A stretch of DNA of 64,000 nucleotides from Ruminococcus bromii (GCF_002834235.1 NZ_NNBY01000027.1:62001-126000); one strand, 5' to 3'; shown: positions 42,801 to 52,215, counted from the first letter of the stretch. The notes: a model not told the origin generated them from the sequence alone. Translations and numbers: made by a program.

Positions 42801-42828
42801 TTGAAGAAATAATTTTTTATGATATAAT
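42801..42828 (+). promoter_or_regulatory. sigma-A promoter of coaX
   Basis: TTGAAG (42801-42806) and TATAAT (42823-42828), 16 bases apart, with ATGA before the -10. About 75 bases before the coaX start. Confidence 0.78.
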
Positions 42829-42902
42829 AAGCAAAGTAAAATACGATTAAATCTAAACTTTTGTAAAAGCATATTTATAAAAACCGTTTGGAGGGAACAG
42901 CA

Positions 42903-43670
42903 ATGCTGCTTGCGGCCGATGTCGGAAACACCAATGTCAAGCTCGGCATTTTTGACGGAGATAATTTAAAATTCAAACTCCGTTTTTCAACCGATGAAAA
43001 CAAAACAAGCGACGAGCTTGCCGTTGAACTTTTCACATTTTTGCAGATTTACAACATTGACGCAAAAAGCATTGACGGCGCTATTATAAGCTCTGTTGTT
43101 CCGAAATTTACATATAACCTCAGAAGTGCGATTATGACCGTTACAGGCAAAAAAAGTCTGCTCATCGGTCCGGGACTCAAGACAGGTCTTGACATCAAGA
43201 TTGAACATCCCGAAACCTTGGGCGCAGATATCGTTGCCGGCTGTGTGGGAGCGTGTGAAAAATACGGCGGTCCTCTCATTATGATTTTTATGGGAACTGC
43301 AACCGCAATTGTCTATGTTGACGCAAGCAACGCGTATCACGGCGGTGCAATTGCCCCCGGTATGGGAATTTCGCTTGATGCACTCACAAATCACGGCGCA
43401 TTGCTGTCATCTGTTGATATGAAAGCTCCAAAGAAGGTAATTTCATCAAACACATCCGACTGCATTCGTTCGGGAATTATGTTCGGAACAGCCTGTATGC
43501 TTGACGGAATGGTTGATATGTTTAACGAGGAATGCAAGACAGAATGCAAGGTTATTGCAACAGGCGGTCTTGCTCCGCTTGCAATCAAAAACTGCCGTCA
43601 CGATATTATCTTTGATGAGAATATTATTCTTGACGGACTCAAAATTATTTACGAGAGAAATAAAAAATAA
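42903..43670 (+). CDS. coaX: type III pantothenate kinase
   Basis: A 255-residue ASKHA-fold kinase for the first step of coenzyme A synthesis. DVGNTNVKLGIFDGD at the N-terminus, LLIGPGLKTGLDI, and GGAIAPGMGISLDAL are family hallmarks. Two usual residues differ: the GADR motif reads GADI, and DxGTA reads FMGTA (near residue 135). ATG 42903 is used, after GGAGGG; a TTG at 42888 would put the ribosome site inside the coding region. The neighbour panT probably imports its substrate. Confidence 0.9.
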   Translation: MLLAADVGNTNVKLGIFDGDNLKFKLRFSTDENKTSDELAVELFTFLQIYNIDAKSIDGAIISSVVPKFTYNLRSAIMTVTGKKSLLIGPGLKTGLDIKIEHPETLGADIVAGCVGACEKYGGPLIMIFMGTATAIVYVDASNAYHGGAIAPGMGISLDALTNHGALLSSVDMKAPKKVISSNTSDCIRSGIMFGTACMLDGMVDMFNEECKTECKVIATGGLAPLAIKNCRHDIIFDENIILDGLKIIYERNKK

Positions 43671-43718
43671 AGACAATTTAATATACAACTTGTTTTTGAA
43701 TTATTAATTTGATGCAAC

Positions 43719-43786
43719 GGGGTTCTCCCCTTGTAAATATTATTTGCGTTTCACCTGCGGAAAATGAGCAGGGAAACAGCAGGAGG
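43719..43786 (+). promoter_or_regulatory. structured leader before panT with competing hairpins
   Basis: After a GGGG-TTCT-CCCC hairpin (43719-43730), GTTTCACCTGC (43748-43758) can pair with GCAGGGAAAC (43768-43777). The same CCTGC can instead pair with a second GCAGG at 43779-43783, which is fused to the AGGAGG ribosome site of panT. This is a layout expected for a translational switch. It does not match any riboswitch consensus I know. Confidence 0.4.
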
Positions 43787-43794
43787 AATTTTTT

Positions 43795-44412
43795 ATGAAT
43801 AAGACAGGAAACTTTTCAAAGGTGCAAAGAATGGTTATTCTTGCAGTGCTTATCGCATTGACGCTTGTAATGGCGCTCACACCGCTCGGATATCTGAAGA
43901 TCGGTGCGCTTTCCATTTCATTCCTTTGCATTCCGATTGCAATCGGTGCAACCGTTCTCGGTCCTACAGCAGGATTGATTCTCGGCACACTCTTTGGTAT
44001 CACAAGCTTTGTACAATGCTTTGGTATGGACGCATTCGGCACGGCAATGCTTTCAATCAACTGGTTCTACACCTTTATAATTTGTGTTGTTGCACGAGCT
44101 CTTATGGGTTGGTTCACAGGACTTATCGCAAAAGGTCTGGGCAAGGTATTTGAAGGTAAAACTGTAGGCAAGTTCAATCTTAACGACCTTATTGCTACTA
44201 TACTCTGCCCTGTTATGAACACAGCCTTCTTCCTTGGCTTTATGGCAATCCTTTTCGGCAGTATCGAAGTTATGGGACTTAATGTAATCACAGCCGTGGT
44301 TATCCCTGCTCTTTCAATCAACTGCATTCTTGAAATCATTGCTTGCTTTGTTGTCGGTTCGGCAGTAAGCATTGCAGTCAAGAAAATTGTTGCGGCAAAC
44401 AAAAGTAAATAA
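43795..44412 (+). CDS. panT: ECF transporter S component, probably pantothenate-specific (PanT)
   Basis: A 205-residue membrane protein with about six helices. ALTPLGYLKIGALSISFLCIPIAIGATVLGPTAGLILGTLFGITSF is the typical S-component N-terminal region (residues about 23-68), written here in overlapping pieces: ALTPLGYLKIGALSIS, then IPIAIGATVLGPTAGL, then GTLFGITSF. S components bind a vitamin and dock onto a shared EcfAA'T module, which is not in this window. Assignment to pantothenate rests on family resemblance and on coaX lying immediately upstream; other vitamins remain possible. The ribosome site AGGAGG is eight bases before the ATG. Confidence 0.78.
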   Translation: MNKTGNFSKVQRMVILAVLIALTLVMALTPLGYLKIGALSISFLCIPIAIGATVLGPTAGLILGTLFGITSFVQCFGMDAFGTAMLSINWFYTFIICVVARALMGWFTGLIAKGLGKVFEGKTVGKFNLNDLIATILCPVMNTAFFLGFMAILFGSIEVMGLNVITAVVIPALSINCILEIIACFVVGSAVSIAVKKIVAANKSK

Positions 44413-44425
44413 TTAACATTCAAAA

Positions 44426-44459
44426 ACGGGCGATTTTGTTTAGAATCGTCCGTAATTTT
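44426..44459 (+). terminator. terminator of coaX-panT
   Basis: ACGGGCGATT and AATCGTCCGT pair and are followed by AATTTTTT. Confidence 0.85.
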
Positions 44460-44488
44460 TTACATTATATTTTAAAATCGGTGATGTT

Positions 44489-45457
44489 ATGCAAAAGAAA
44501 ATTATTGAACTTTTAACAAAAACAGACGGCTATGTTTCGGGCAGTGAAATTTCCGAACAGCTTGGTGTGTCAAGACAGGCAGTGTGGAAAGCAATCAACG
44601 GACTTAAAGAGCAGGGTTACACAATTGACTCTGTAACAAACCGTGGATACCGCCTTGTTGCCTATCCCCCACACCTCAACGAGCCTGCAATCGAAAAATA
44701 CCTGAAAACCTCCGTAATCGGTAAAAACCTCATCGTCCTTGACGCGGTGGGTTCAACAAACGATTACCTCAAAAAGCTGGGTGCAGACGGTTGCGAAAAC
44801 GGCACGGTTGCCGTTGCCAGGGAACAAACTCAGGGCAAGGGCAGACTCGGCAGAGTTTGGAAAGCAAAAAAGGATGACAGCATCACCTTTTCGTTTTTGT
44901 TAAGACCAAAGATTGCCCCGTCAGAGGTATCGTCAATCACCCCTCTTGCAGGTCTTGCAGTCTGCAAGGCAATCAGAGAATTCACGGGACTTGACTGCCG
45001 TATAAAATGGCCGAACGATATCATCATCGGCAAGAAAAAGCTTGTCGGTATTTTAACCGAAATGAGTGCCGAATTTGACGCCGTAGAATATGTAATTACA
45101 GGCATCGGAATCAATGCCGATACTCAGGATTTCCCCGATGACATAAAGGAAAAGGCAACTTCAATATATCTTGCAACAGGCGGTCATTTTGACAAGAACA
45201 AATTCTTTGCCTGTGTGCTTAACCACATTGAAGAGGAATTCATCAAAAACGATTTAAAGCTTTCCCCTGTCGCATTAAAGGAATACACAAGCCTTTGCGC
45301 AACAGTCGGCAGAGATATAACATTCACCAAAGACGGAAAGTCCGTTACCGCAAAAGCTGTGGGAGTAAACCCTGACGGCGAGCTTATTGCAGAGCTTCCC
45401 GACAAAACCACCAAACTTATCAATTCAGGCGAAGTCACCGTACAAGGCATTTACTAA
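44489..45457 (+). CDS. birA: bifunctional biotin ligase / repressor
   Basis: A 322-residue protein. The N-terminal winged helix (DGYVSGSEISEQLGVSRQAV, then WKAINGLKEQGYTI) is followed by the ligase domain: EQTQGKGRLGRVWKA (biotin-AMP loop), LDCRIKWPNDIIIGKKKLVGIL and YVITGIGINAD. A C-terminal SH3-like domain ends EVTVQGIY. It attaches biotin to carboxylases and probably represses biotin uptake or synthesis genes. It starts 30 bases after the coaX-panT terminator, so it is either read through or has its own weak promoter. Confidence 0.95.
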   Translation: MQKKIIELLTKTDGYVSGSEISEQLGVSRQAVWKAINGLKEQGYTIDSVTNRGYRLVAYPPHLNEPAIEKYLKTSVIGKNLIVLDAVGSTNDYLKKLGADGCENGTVAVAREQTQGKGRLGRVWKAKKDDSITFSFLLRPKIAPSEVSSITPLAGLAVCKAIREFTGLDCRIKWPNDIIIGKKKLVGILTEMSAEFDAVEYVITGIGINADTQDFPDDIKEKATSIYLATGGHFDKNKFFACVLNHIEEEFIKNDLKLSPVALKEYTSLCATVGRDITFTKDGKSVTAKAVGVNPDGELIAELPDKTTKLINSGEVTVQGIY

Positions 45458-45465
45458 CGGCGTGT

Positions 45466-45532
45466 CGCCGTCCCCCGTTCGTGCAGACAGTTTTACAAAT
45501 ACAAAGCTATAAATGCCCGAGCGTAACATTGC
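45466..45532. repeat. interspersed repeat, copy 2
   Basis: Shares CGTGCAGACAGTTT and CCCGAGCGTAACATTGC with the copy at 35281-35350 (where the second block reads CCAGAGCGAAACATTGC). It lies just after birA in the gap before the purL terminator. Confidence 0.65.
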
Positions 45533-45612
45533 CGATTATATTTTAATGTCACAATGCTACTGCCACTACAATAACAATACAATATTATTGCGTACTATAC
45601 CGCACAAACAAC

Positions 45613-45640
45613 AAGGACATCCGAAAAAACGGATGTCCTT
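45613..45640. terminator. bidirectional terminator between birA and purL
   Basis: AAGGACATCCG and CGGATGTCCTT pair around a six-base A-run; AGTTTTTATA follows on the plus strand. Confidence 0.88.
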
Positions 45641-45669
45641 AGTTTTTATATAAAATATTCGGTTATAAA

Positions 45670-48600
45670 TTACTTGAAGTATTTTACGCCGCTTTCAAAA
45701 ATCTGCTGGTCTTTTGCAAAAGGAACATTTTTGTAAAGGTTTTCGCCCTTTCTCTCGCTGTGTCCCATTTTACCGAGAACTCTGCCGTCAGGTGATGTGA
45801 TACCCTCAATTGCACAAACAGAACCGTTGAGGTTGAACTCAATGTCGCTGCTTGGGTTGCCGGCAAGGTCAACATACTGTGTTGCAATCTGACCGTTCTT
45901 TGCAAGTTCTTTTACAGTTTCAACATCAGCCATAAATCTGCCCTCACCGTGTGACACTGGAACTGCAAACACATCGCCTGCGTTGACATTTGCAAACCAC
46001 GGCGACTTAACGGAAGTAACTCTTGTATAAGCCATATGTGAAATATGTCTGCCGATTGTGTTGAATGTGAGCGTCGGATCATTTGCTTTAAGCTCTCTGA
46101 TTTCGCCGTAAGGAACAAGTCCGAGCTTGATAAGAGCCTGGAATCCGTTACAGATACCGAGCATAAGACCGTCACGATTCTTGAGAAGGTTGTTAACCTG
46201 CTCTGCAATTCTCGGGTTGCGGAATGTTGTTGCAATGAACTTACCTGAACCGTCAGGCTCGTCACCGCCTGAGAAACCGCCCGGAAGCATAATCATCTGT
46301 GACTTTGCAATGAGCTTTTCCATTTCGTCAATTGTTTCCTCGATATCGTTTGAAGAAAGGTTCTTGACGATGAGCATTTCAACATTTGCACCTGCTTTTT
46401 CAAATGCCCTTGCTGTATCAACCTCGCAGTTTGTACCCGGGAATACAGGGATAAATACAGTAGGCTTTGCAACCTTGATTGCAGGTGAAGATGTATTTCT
46501 CTCGCTGTAAAGCGGAACATCAACTTCGATTTCAGGCACTTCAGCCTTTGTCGGGAATACCTTTTCAAGCGGAGCAGTCCACTTTTCGAGGAGTGCGGAA
46601 AGTTCGATTTCCTTGCCGTTTACCGTAATCTTTGCATCGTTCGTAACAGTACCGAGGTCATAGTGAAGAACATCGTTTGAAAGCTCTGCACCGTCTGCAA
46701 GTTCGATAACAAGCGAACCCGAAAGCGGAGCGAAAAGCTCGTCATTTGTGAGTTCGTTTGCAAACTTAAAGCCAAAGCCGTTACCGAAGCAAGCCTTACA
46801 TACGCTTGCGGCAGTACCGCCCTCTTTAACAACCGATGCAGAAAGCACCTTGCCGTCCTCGCAGAGAGCATAAACAGCGTTGTACATTTCGATAAGCTTA
46901 TCCCATACAGGCATAAGTGTTTCTTTATTTTCGGGAACGGGAACAAAGATAACCTTTGAACCTGCGTTCTTGAATTCTGTTGAAATTGTCTTTGATGCCT
47001 TTGTCATTGCAACGGCGAAACTTACGAGTGTAGGCGGAACATCAATGTCCTCAAATGTACCCGACATACTGTCCTTACCGCCGATTGACGGAAGTCCGAG
47101 CTTGAGTTGAGCCTGCATAGCACCGAGGAGTGCTGCGGCAGGTTTACCCCAACGGGAAGGAACATCTTTAAGTCTTTCAAAATATTCCTGGAATGTAAGT
47201 CTTGCTGTCATCGGGTTTGCACCGATTGCAAGCAGCTTTGAAAGCGACTCAACAACTGCATAAGCAGAGCCGTGGAACGGACTCCAGCGTGAAACACCGG
47301 GAATATAGCCGTAACTCATTGCTGTTGCATCGTCTGTTTCGCCCTTCTCAAGCGGAATCTTTGCAGCCATAGCCTCCTGAGGAGTGAGCTGATTCTTACC
47401 GCCGAACGGCATAATTACCGTAGCCGCACCGATTGATGCGTCAAATCTTTCTGCAAGACCAATCTGTGAGCAAACTTCAAGTCTTGACATATTTTCAAGG
47501 AATGCCTCGTCAGCAGGCATATCTTTAAGCTTTGCGGGAGCAACCTTACGGTAGCAGCCCTCCCACTTCGGAGCCTCGATATAAGCCTTGGCAACCTGGG
47601 TAACACCGTTTGTGTTGAGGAACTCACGGCTGAGGTCAACTATTGTGTCGCCTCTCCAGTTCATTGTAAGACGAGGACTTTCGGTTACAACCGCAACGGC
47701 TGTAGCCTCAAGGTTTTCTTTTGATGCAAGTGAAATAAACTTGTCAACATCTTTTTTATCGAGAACAACAGCCATTCTTTCCTGACTTTCGGATATAGCA
47801 AGCTCCGTACCGTCAAGGCCGTCATATTTCTTTGTTACCTTGTCGAGGTCAACCGTAAGACCGTCGGCAAGTTCACCGATAGCAACGCAAACACCGCCTG
47901 CACCGAAGTCGTTACATCTCTTGATGAGCTTTGCAACTTCGGGATTGCGGAACAAACGCTGAATTTTTCTTTCTGTAGGAGGATTACCCTTCTGAACCTC
48001 TGCACCGCAGGTTTCGATTGAGCTTTCATCGTGAGCCTTTGAAGAGCCTGTTGCACCGCCGCAGCCGTCACGGCCTGTTCTTCCGCCGAGAAGTACGATT
48101 ACATCATCGGGGAGAGGAGTTTCACGGATAACATTTTCCTTTGGAGATGCGCCGATAACAGCACCGATTTCCATTCTCTTTGCAACATAGCCCTGATCGT
48201 AAAGCTCGGTTACCTGACCTGTTGCAAGACCGATCTGGTTACCGTATGAGCTGTAGCCCTGAGCGGCACCTGTTGTAATTTTGCGTGAAGGGAGCTTGCC
48301 GTGCATTGTATCCTTGAAAGGAATTGTCGGATCGCCCGAGCCTGTAACACGCATAGCCTGATATACATATGAACGGCCTGAAAGCGGATCACGGATTGCA
48401 CCGCCAAGACAGGTTGCGGCACCGCCGAAAGGCTCGATTTCTGTCGGGTGGTTGTGAGTTTCGTTCTTGAACTGAACAAGCCACTGTTCTGTTTTTCCAT
48501 CTATAGTAACGGGAACCTGAATTGAGCAGGCATTGATTTCTTCACTTTCGTCAAGATCGGGAATGAGTCCCTTTTTCTTGAGTGACTTCATACCGATGAG

Positions 48601-49437
48601 AGCCATATCCATAAGTGAAACGATTCTCTTTGTATCCTTGCCGTAAACCTCGTCACGGGTTGCATAATACTCGCTGAGTGCGTCCTCGATAACCTTGCCG
48701 AGAGCAGACTTTTCAATCTCAATCTCTTCAAGTCTTGTGAGGAATGTTGTGTGACGGCAATGGTCAGACCAGTATGTGTCAATTACACGAAGCTCTGTAA
48801 CCGACGGATCACGGTGCTCTGTATCTCTGAAGTAATCACGGCAGAACTTGAGGTCTGCAAGTGTCATTGCAAAGCCCATTGAATCGTAATACTTCTGCAT
48901 CTCATCATCATTCCAACCGTTGAAGCCCTCTACCCTCTTAACATTTTCGGGAACGGGAATTTCCATATCAAGAGTCTTTGGCTTTTCAAGAGATGCAAGA
49001 CGGCTTTCAACAGGGTTGATGAGGTACTCCTCAACCTTTACAAGTTCTTCGTCTGTAATATTGCCCTTGAGAGCAATTACTCTTGCTGTGAGGACCTTGC
49101 AACGCTCACCCTGAGTAAGAAGCTGAACGCACTGCTCGGCAGAGTCGCCGCGCTGATCGTACTGACCGGGGAGATACTCCATTGCGAATACCTTCCAGCC
49201 GTCCTCAACGGGGAGAGTTTCTTCATAGATTACATCGGCATTAGGCTCTGACAAAACAATGGTTTTCGCCTTGTCATATTCTTCCTTAGTAAGTCCCTCA
49301 AGATCGTAACGCACAATGTAACGAAGATCTTCGACAGACTTCATACCGAGGTTGTGGCGGATGTCCCAAAGCGTCTGCTTTGCAAGAACATTGAAGCCAT
49401 CCTTTTTTTCAACAAAAATTCTGATTACTTCTGACAT
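45670..49437 (-). CDS. purL: phosphoribosylformylglycinamidine synthase (PurL-PurQ fusion)
   Basis: A 1255-residue single-chain enzyme for the fourth step of purine synthesis (FGAR + ATP + Gln to FGAM). Conserved synthetase parts: TYWSDHCRHTTFLTRLEE (about 225-242), NETHNHPTEIEPFGGAATC (about 330), and NDFGAGGVCVAIGELADGL (about 505). The C-terminal glutaminase has MLPGGFSGGDEPDGSGKF and the nucleophile Cys in MLGICNGFQALIKLG. It stands alone, away from other pur genes. Start ATG 49437. Confidence 0.96.
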   Translation of the reverse strand: MSEVIRIFVEKKDGFNVLAKQTLWDIRHNLGMKSVEDLRYIVRYDLEGLTKEEYDKAKTIVLSEPNADVIYEETLPVEDGWKVFAMEYLPGQYDQRGDSAEQCVQLLTQGERCKVLTARVIALKGNITDEELVKVEEYLINPVESRLASLEKPKTLDMEIPVPENVKRVEGFNGWNDDEMQKYYDSMGFAMTLADLKFCRDYFRDTEHRDPSVTELRVIDTYWSDHCRHTTFLTRLEEIEIEKSALGKVIEDALSEYYATRDEVYGKDTKRIVSLMDMALIGMKSLKKKGLIPDLDESEEINACSIQVPVTIDGKTEQWLVQFKNETHNHPTEIEPFGGAATCLGGAIRDPLSGRSYVYQAMRVTGSGDPTIPFKDTMHGKLPSRKITTGAAQGYSSYGNQIGLATGQVTELYDQGYVAKRMEIGAVIGASPKENVIRETPLPDDVIVLLGGRTGRDGCGGATGSSKAHDESSIETCGAEVQKGNPPTERKIQRLFRNPEVAKLIKRCNDFGAGGVCVAIGELADGLTVDLDKVTKKYDGLDGTELAISESQERMAVVLDKKDVDKFISLASKENLEATAVAVVTESPRLTMNWRGDTIVDLSREFLNTNGVTQVAKAYIEAPKWEGCYRKVAPAKLKDMPADEAFLENMSRLEVCSQIGLAERFDASIGAATVIMPFGGKNQLTPQEAMAAKIPLEKGETDDATAMSYGYIPGVSRWSPFHGSAYAVVESLSKLLAIGANPMTARLTFQEYFERLKDVPSRWGKPAAALLGAMQAQLKLGLPSIGGKDSMSGTFEDIDVPPTLVSFAVAMTKASKTISTEFKNAGSKVIFVPVPENKETLMPVWDKLIEMYNAVYALCEDGKVLSASVVKEGGTAASVCKACFGNGFGFKFANELTNDELFAPLSGSLVIELADGAELSNDVLHYDLGTVTNDAKITVNGKEIELSALLEKWTAPLEKVFPTKAEVPEIEVDVPLYSERNTSSPAIKVAKPTVFIPVFPGTNCEVDTARAFEKAGANVEMLIVKNLSSNDIEETIDEMEKLIAKSQMIMLPGGFSGGDEPDGSGKFIATTFRNPRIAEQVNNLLKNRDGLMLGICNGFQALIKLGLVPYGEIRELKANDPTLTFNTIGRHISHMAYTRVTSVKSPWFANVNAGDVFAVPVSHGEGRFMADVETVKELAKNGQIATQYVDLAGNPSSDIEFNLNGSVCAIEGITSPDGRVLGKMGHSERKGENLYKNVPFAKDQQIFESGVKYFK

Positions 49438-49592
49438 AATTCATTCACCTGCTTAATTAAGATATAAAACAAAATAAATCCCGTCTGATAACCTGTATCA
49501 CATCACATAATACCACATTCGACTATTTTTTTATTTCATTTAAGGCATTAAAAGGTATTCTGTAAAAGTAAAATTAAATACACACAGAAAAA

Positions 49593-49625
49593 GCGGTCAG
49601 ACAAAGCAAAATGCCGTCTGACCGC
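49593..49625 (-). terminator. terminator of the HAD gene
   Basis: GCGGTCAGAC and GTCTGACCGC pair and TTTTTCTG follows on the minus strand. Confidence 0.88.
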
Positions 49626-49640
49626 ACAATATAATCATAT

Positions 49641-50357
49641 TTAATCGCCTTTGAGAAAATCTTTGTAAAACTCCTCAAAACTGCCGTTTTTGTAGTCTGA
49701 ATAATCCTTATTATCTCTGTTCACAATTGTGTCGGTAATAAGGTATGTATCAAAGCCGAGTTTTGCGCTGCACAAATCCTCGTCAACATCGTTGCCGATC
49801 ATAATGCTGTCTTCGGGCTTGATATCCTGCTTTTTGCAGATTTCTTCAAAATATTTCAGATTCGGCTTGCAGCAACCAAAGTTTTCGTATGTTGTAACAA
49901 GTTCAAAATCGTCGGGAGAAACTCCTGCCCATTCAAGTCTGCGTTTTGTTGCAACAAACGGAAAAATCGGATTTGTTGCGGCAATAAGTCTGCCGCCGTT
50001 TTTCTTTATGAAATCAATGCTTTTCTTTGCATAAGGAGTAAAGCTTGTAGCATCTTTCGGAACGATAAACTCGTTTTCGTAATAATCGGTAAAAAGGTCA
50101 TCAAACTTTTCAAGGTCGGCACCGCTGACTTTGCCTGCTGTTTCCCAGAAAACTTCACGGTTTGTACGGCTGTTATCGTTCTTTGTCATAGCGTCCGTGC
50201 CTGCCCACATCGCCTTTATAAGGGTGTCGGGTTCGATTTTTATAACAGGAGTGCAACGCTTGCAGAGCGATGAAAAATACAGCTTTACGAATTTTTCCAT
50301 ATCCATGGGAAGCAAAGTTCCGTCCAAATCAAAAAGATAATTTTTATACATTAACAT
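49641..50357 (-). CDS. HAD-superfamily hydrolase
   Basis: A 238-residue phosphatase-like protein. Motif I YLFDLDGTLLPMDMEKFV, motif II GRLIAATNPIF, and motifs III/IV CKPNLKYFEEICKK followed by IMIGNDVDEDLCSAKLGF are intact, with a helical cap (about 20-95). The substrate cannot be told from the sequence. Start ATG 50357 lies five bases after AAAGGA; ATG 50351 is possible. Confidence 0.87.
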   Translation of the reverse strand: MLMYKNYLFDLDGTLLPMDMEKFVKLYFSSLCKRCTPVIKIEPDTLIKAMWAGTDAMTKNDNSRTNREVFWETAGKVSGADLEKFDDLFTDYYENEFIVPKDATSFTPYAKKSIDFIKKNGGRLIAATNPIFPFVATKRRLEWAGVSPDDFELVTTYENFGCCKPNLKYFEEICKKQDIKPEDSIMIGNDVDEDLCSAKLGFDTYLITDTIVNRDNKDYSDYKNGSFEEFYKDFLKGD

Positions 50358-50463
50358 ACCGTTCCTTTCAATTTATGCACGAATATTATACAAAATTTCG
50401 ATTTGGATTGCAAGGAAAAATTTTTCGGTATATACTATAGTCAGTAAAAAACGAGGTGATAAG

Positions 50464-51411
50464 ATGAAAATAGTTTTAACAGACGCACAGACTGTTCTTG
50501 ACGATATTGTAAATGCCGATGTGCTTAATCGGTTCGGCGAGGTTGAGTCGTTCGGTCTTTTGAAATATGAAGAGGTTGCGGAGAAAATTGCAGATGCAGA
50601 TATCGTTGTGTGCAACAAAACTCTGCTTGATTCGCACACAATGCGACTTGCAAAAAATCTGAAATATATAGGACTTTTTGCAACAGGTTACAACAACATT
50701 GACCTTGACTACTGCACCAAAAACGGCATAACCGTCTGCAACGCAGGTTCATATTCAACAAATGCGGTTGCACAGCACACATTTGCACTCATTCTTGAAC
50801 ATTTCAATCACACTGCGGAATATAATCGGTTTGTTCAGGACGGCAAGTGGAAAAGAAGCAAAACTTTTTCACCGTTTGTATATCCGCTGAATGAACTTGC
50901 AGGCAAAACACTCGGCATTGTCGGACTCGGAAACATCGGAAAGGCTGTTGCAAAAATTGCAAACGCTTTTGATATGAATGTAATCGCATCGAGCAGAACT
51001 CCGAAAAATATTGACGGAATCAAAGATGTTTCATTTGACGAACTTCTTGAAACAAGCGACATTGTAAGCGTTCATTGTCCGCTAAATCCACAGTCGGAAA
51101 ATATGTTTGACAAAAATGCCTTTGCCAAAATGAAACAGGGTGCATTGTTCGTAAACACGGCAAGAGGCGGTGTTATGGTTGAAGAAGATTTGCTTGAGGC
51201 ACTCGAAAGCGGTCACCTCGGCGGTGCGGCAATCGACACTCTCAAGGTTGAGCCTATGGTTGAGGACTGCATTCTTATGGGTGCAAAAAATTGCATCATC
51301 ACCCCCCACATCGCATGGGCGCCCGTTGAAACCAGAGAACGCCTTATGGGCATAGTTTCGGACAACATCAAAAATTTTCTGAACGAAACTCCGACAAATA
51401 AAGTAAATTAA
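50464..51411 (+). CDS. D-2-hydroxyacid dehydrogenase (glycerate/hydroxypyruvate type)
   Basis: A 315-residue NAD-dependent oxidoreductase. The nucleotide fold GIVGLGNIGKAVAKIANAF (about 142-160) and the catalytic residues Arg in NTARGGVMVEEDL, Glu in LKVEPM and His in TPHIAWAP are present. Glycerate or hydroxypyruvate is the likely substrate by family resemblance, but formate or lactate relatives share the fold. It is transcribed alone after a GAGGTG ribosome site. Confidence 0.9.
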   Translation: MKIVLTDAQTVLDDIVNADVLNRFGEVESFGLLKYEEVAEKIADADIVVCNKTLLDSHTMRLAKNLKYIGLFATGYNNIDLDYCTKNGITVCNAGSYSTNAVAQHTFALILEHFNHTAEYNRFVQDGKWKRSKTFSPFVYPLNELAGKTLGIVGLGNIGKAVAKIANAFDMNVIASSRTPKNIDGIKDVSFDELLETSDIVSVHCPLNPQSENMFDKNAFAKMKQGALFVNTARGGVMVEEDLLEALESGHLGGAAIDTLKVEPMVEDCILMGAKNCIITPHIAWAPVETRERLMGIVSDNIKNFLNETPTNKVN

Positions 51412-51484
51412 CGGTGAGTAAGTAATGACATAAATTATATATTAAGATATATTTTATAAATGTCACGATGTAATTGACCTACTG

Positions 51485-51573
51485 TAGCGGTAATTCTATT
51501 CTATTTATATAATTGGATTTATCCATATCATTGTACGACGATTACTTGCTGGCGGATAATATCCGCTCCTACA
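51485..51573. repeat. degenerate relative of the MITE-like element
   Basis: Begins CTGTAGCGG and ends GGCGGATAATATCCGCTCCTACAG in pieces: the end palindrome GGCGGATA-ATATCCGC followed by TCCTACAG mirrors the start. The layout matches the ends of the element at 35365-35523. Confidence 0.45.
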
Positions 51574-51598
51574 GAATAACAATCATGTCATCAAACAG

Positions 51599-51632
51599 AA
51601 ACAACCGCCCACCTTTCGGTGAGCGGTTGTTT
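51599..51632. terminator. bidirectional terminator
   Basis: AAACAACCGC and GCGGTTGTTT pair with a 14-base loop. It lies between the dehydrogenase (plus) and lipoprotein (minus) genes. Confidence 0.85.
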
Positions 51633-51671
51633 TGTGTAGTGTAGTATTAGGAAATTGGGATTAGATTACAA

Positions 51672-52154
51672 TTACTGCTGTCTTTCGCAATAACTTGAAA
51701 GGCCTGTGTTAGGATCTGTGTATTTGAGCATATCATTGTCAGCGTCATATGTGTAGTTAAACTGCTGTTCGCCTACTGTCATAACGAGATCTGTACCCTC
51801 AAATGTGTAATTGCCCGAAACAGTCACACCGCTCATTTCGCCTGAGAATGTGCCGTCCTCTGCAAATGTGTATGTACATTTCAAAGTTTCGGGATCAACA
51901 CCGTTTGCTGTTGCGTAGTCATCAATTGAAACCGCTTTACCGTCTGTACCCTCAAGTGCGGTAACAGTCCAAGTACCTACCACGCTTGCCGATGAATCGC
52001 CGTCCTTTGAATCAGCGGCGCTGTCGTCAGCAGTTTGTGATGCCGAGCTTTCGTTTTTGCTTGATGAGCCACCGTCATTACCGCAGCCTACAAGACCTAC
52101 TGTGCCTACCATACAAATTGCGAGCAATAAAGCTAACTTTTTAATTTTTGTCAT
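51672..52154 (-). CDS. small lipocalin-like lipoprotein, likely target of the adjacent two-component system
   Basis: A 160-residue lipoprotein: signal peptide MTKIKKLALLLAICMVGTVG with lipobox LVGC, a Ser/Asp-rich linker to about residue 55, then a beta-rich domain (SVVGTWTVTALEG, CTYTFAEDGTFSGEMSG, DLVMTVGEQQFNYTYDADN) of the lipocalin-like type seen in Clostridia lipoproteins. It has its own promoter, with two tandem repeats just upstream of the -35, and is divergent to the LytTR regulator gene. Ligand or role unknown. Confidence 0.8.
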   Translation of the reverse strand: MTKIKKLALLLAICMVGTVGLVGCGNDGGSSSKNESSASQTADDSAADSKDGDSSASVVGTWTVTALEGTDGKAVSIDDYATANGVDPETLKCTYTFAEDGTFSGEMSGVTVSGNYTFEGTDLVMTVGEQQFNYTYDADNDMLKYTDPNTGLSSYCERQQ

Positions 52155-52215
52155 AGTGGATTACCTCTTTCCGATTTTGATTTGCGGAAACACCGCAATT
52201 TTCGTGCTTGCTTCA

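Noticed and set aside
43719-43786. THF, preQ1 or TPP riboswitch before panT
   Set aside because: The leader lacks the conserved cores of these classes as I know them; only a generic competing-hairpin arrangement remains.
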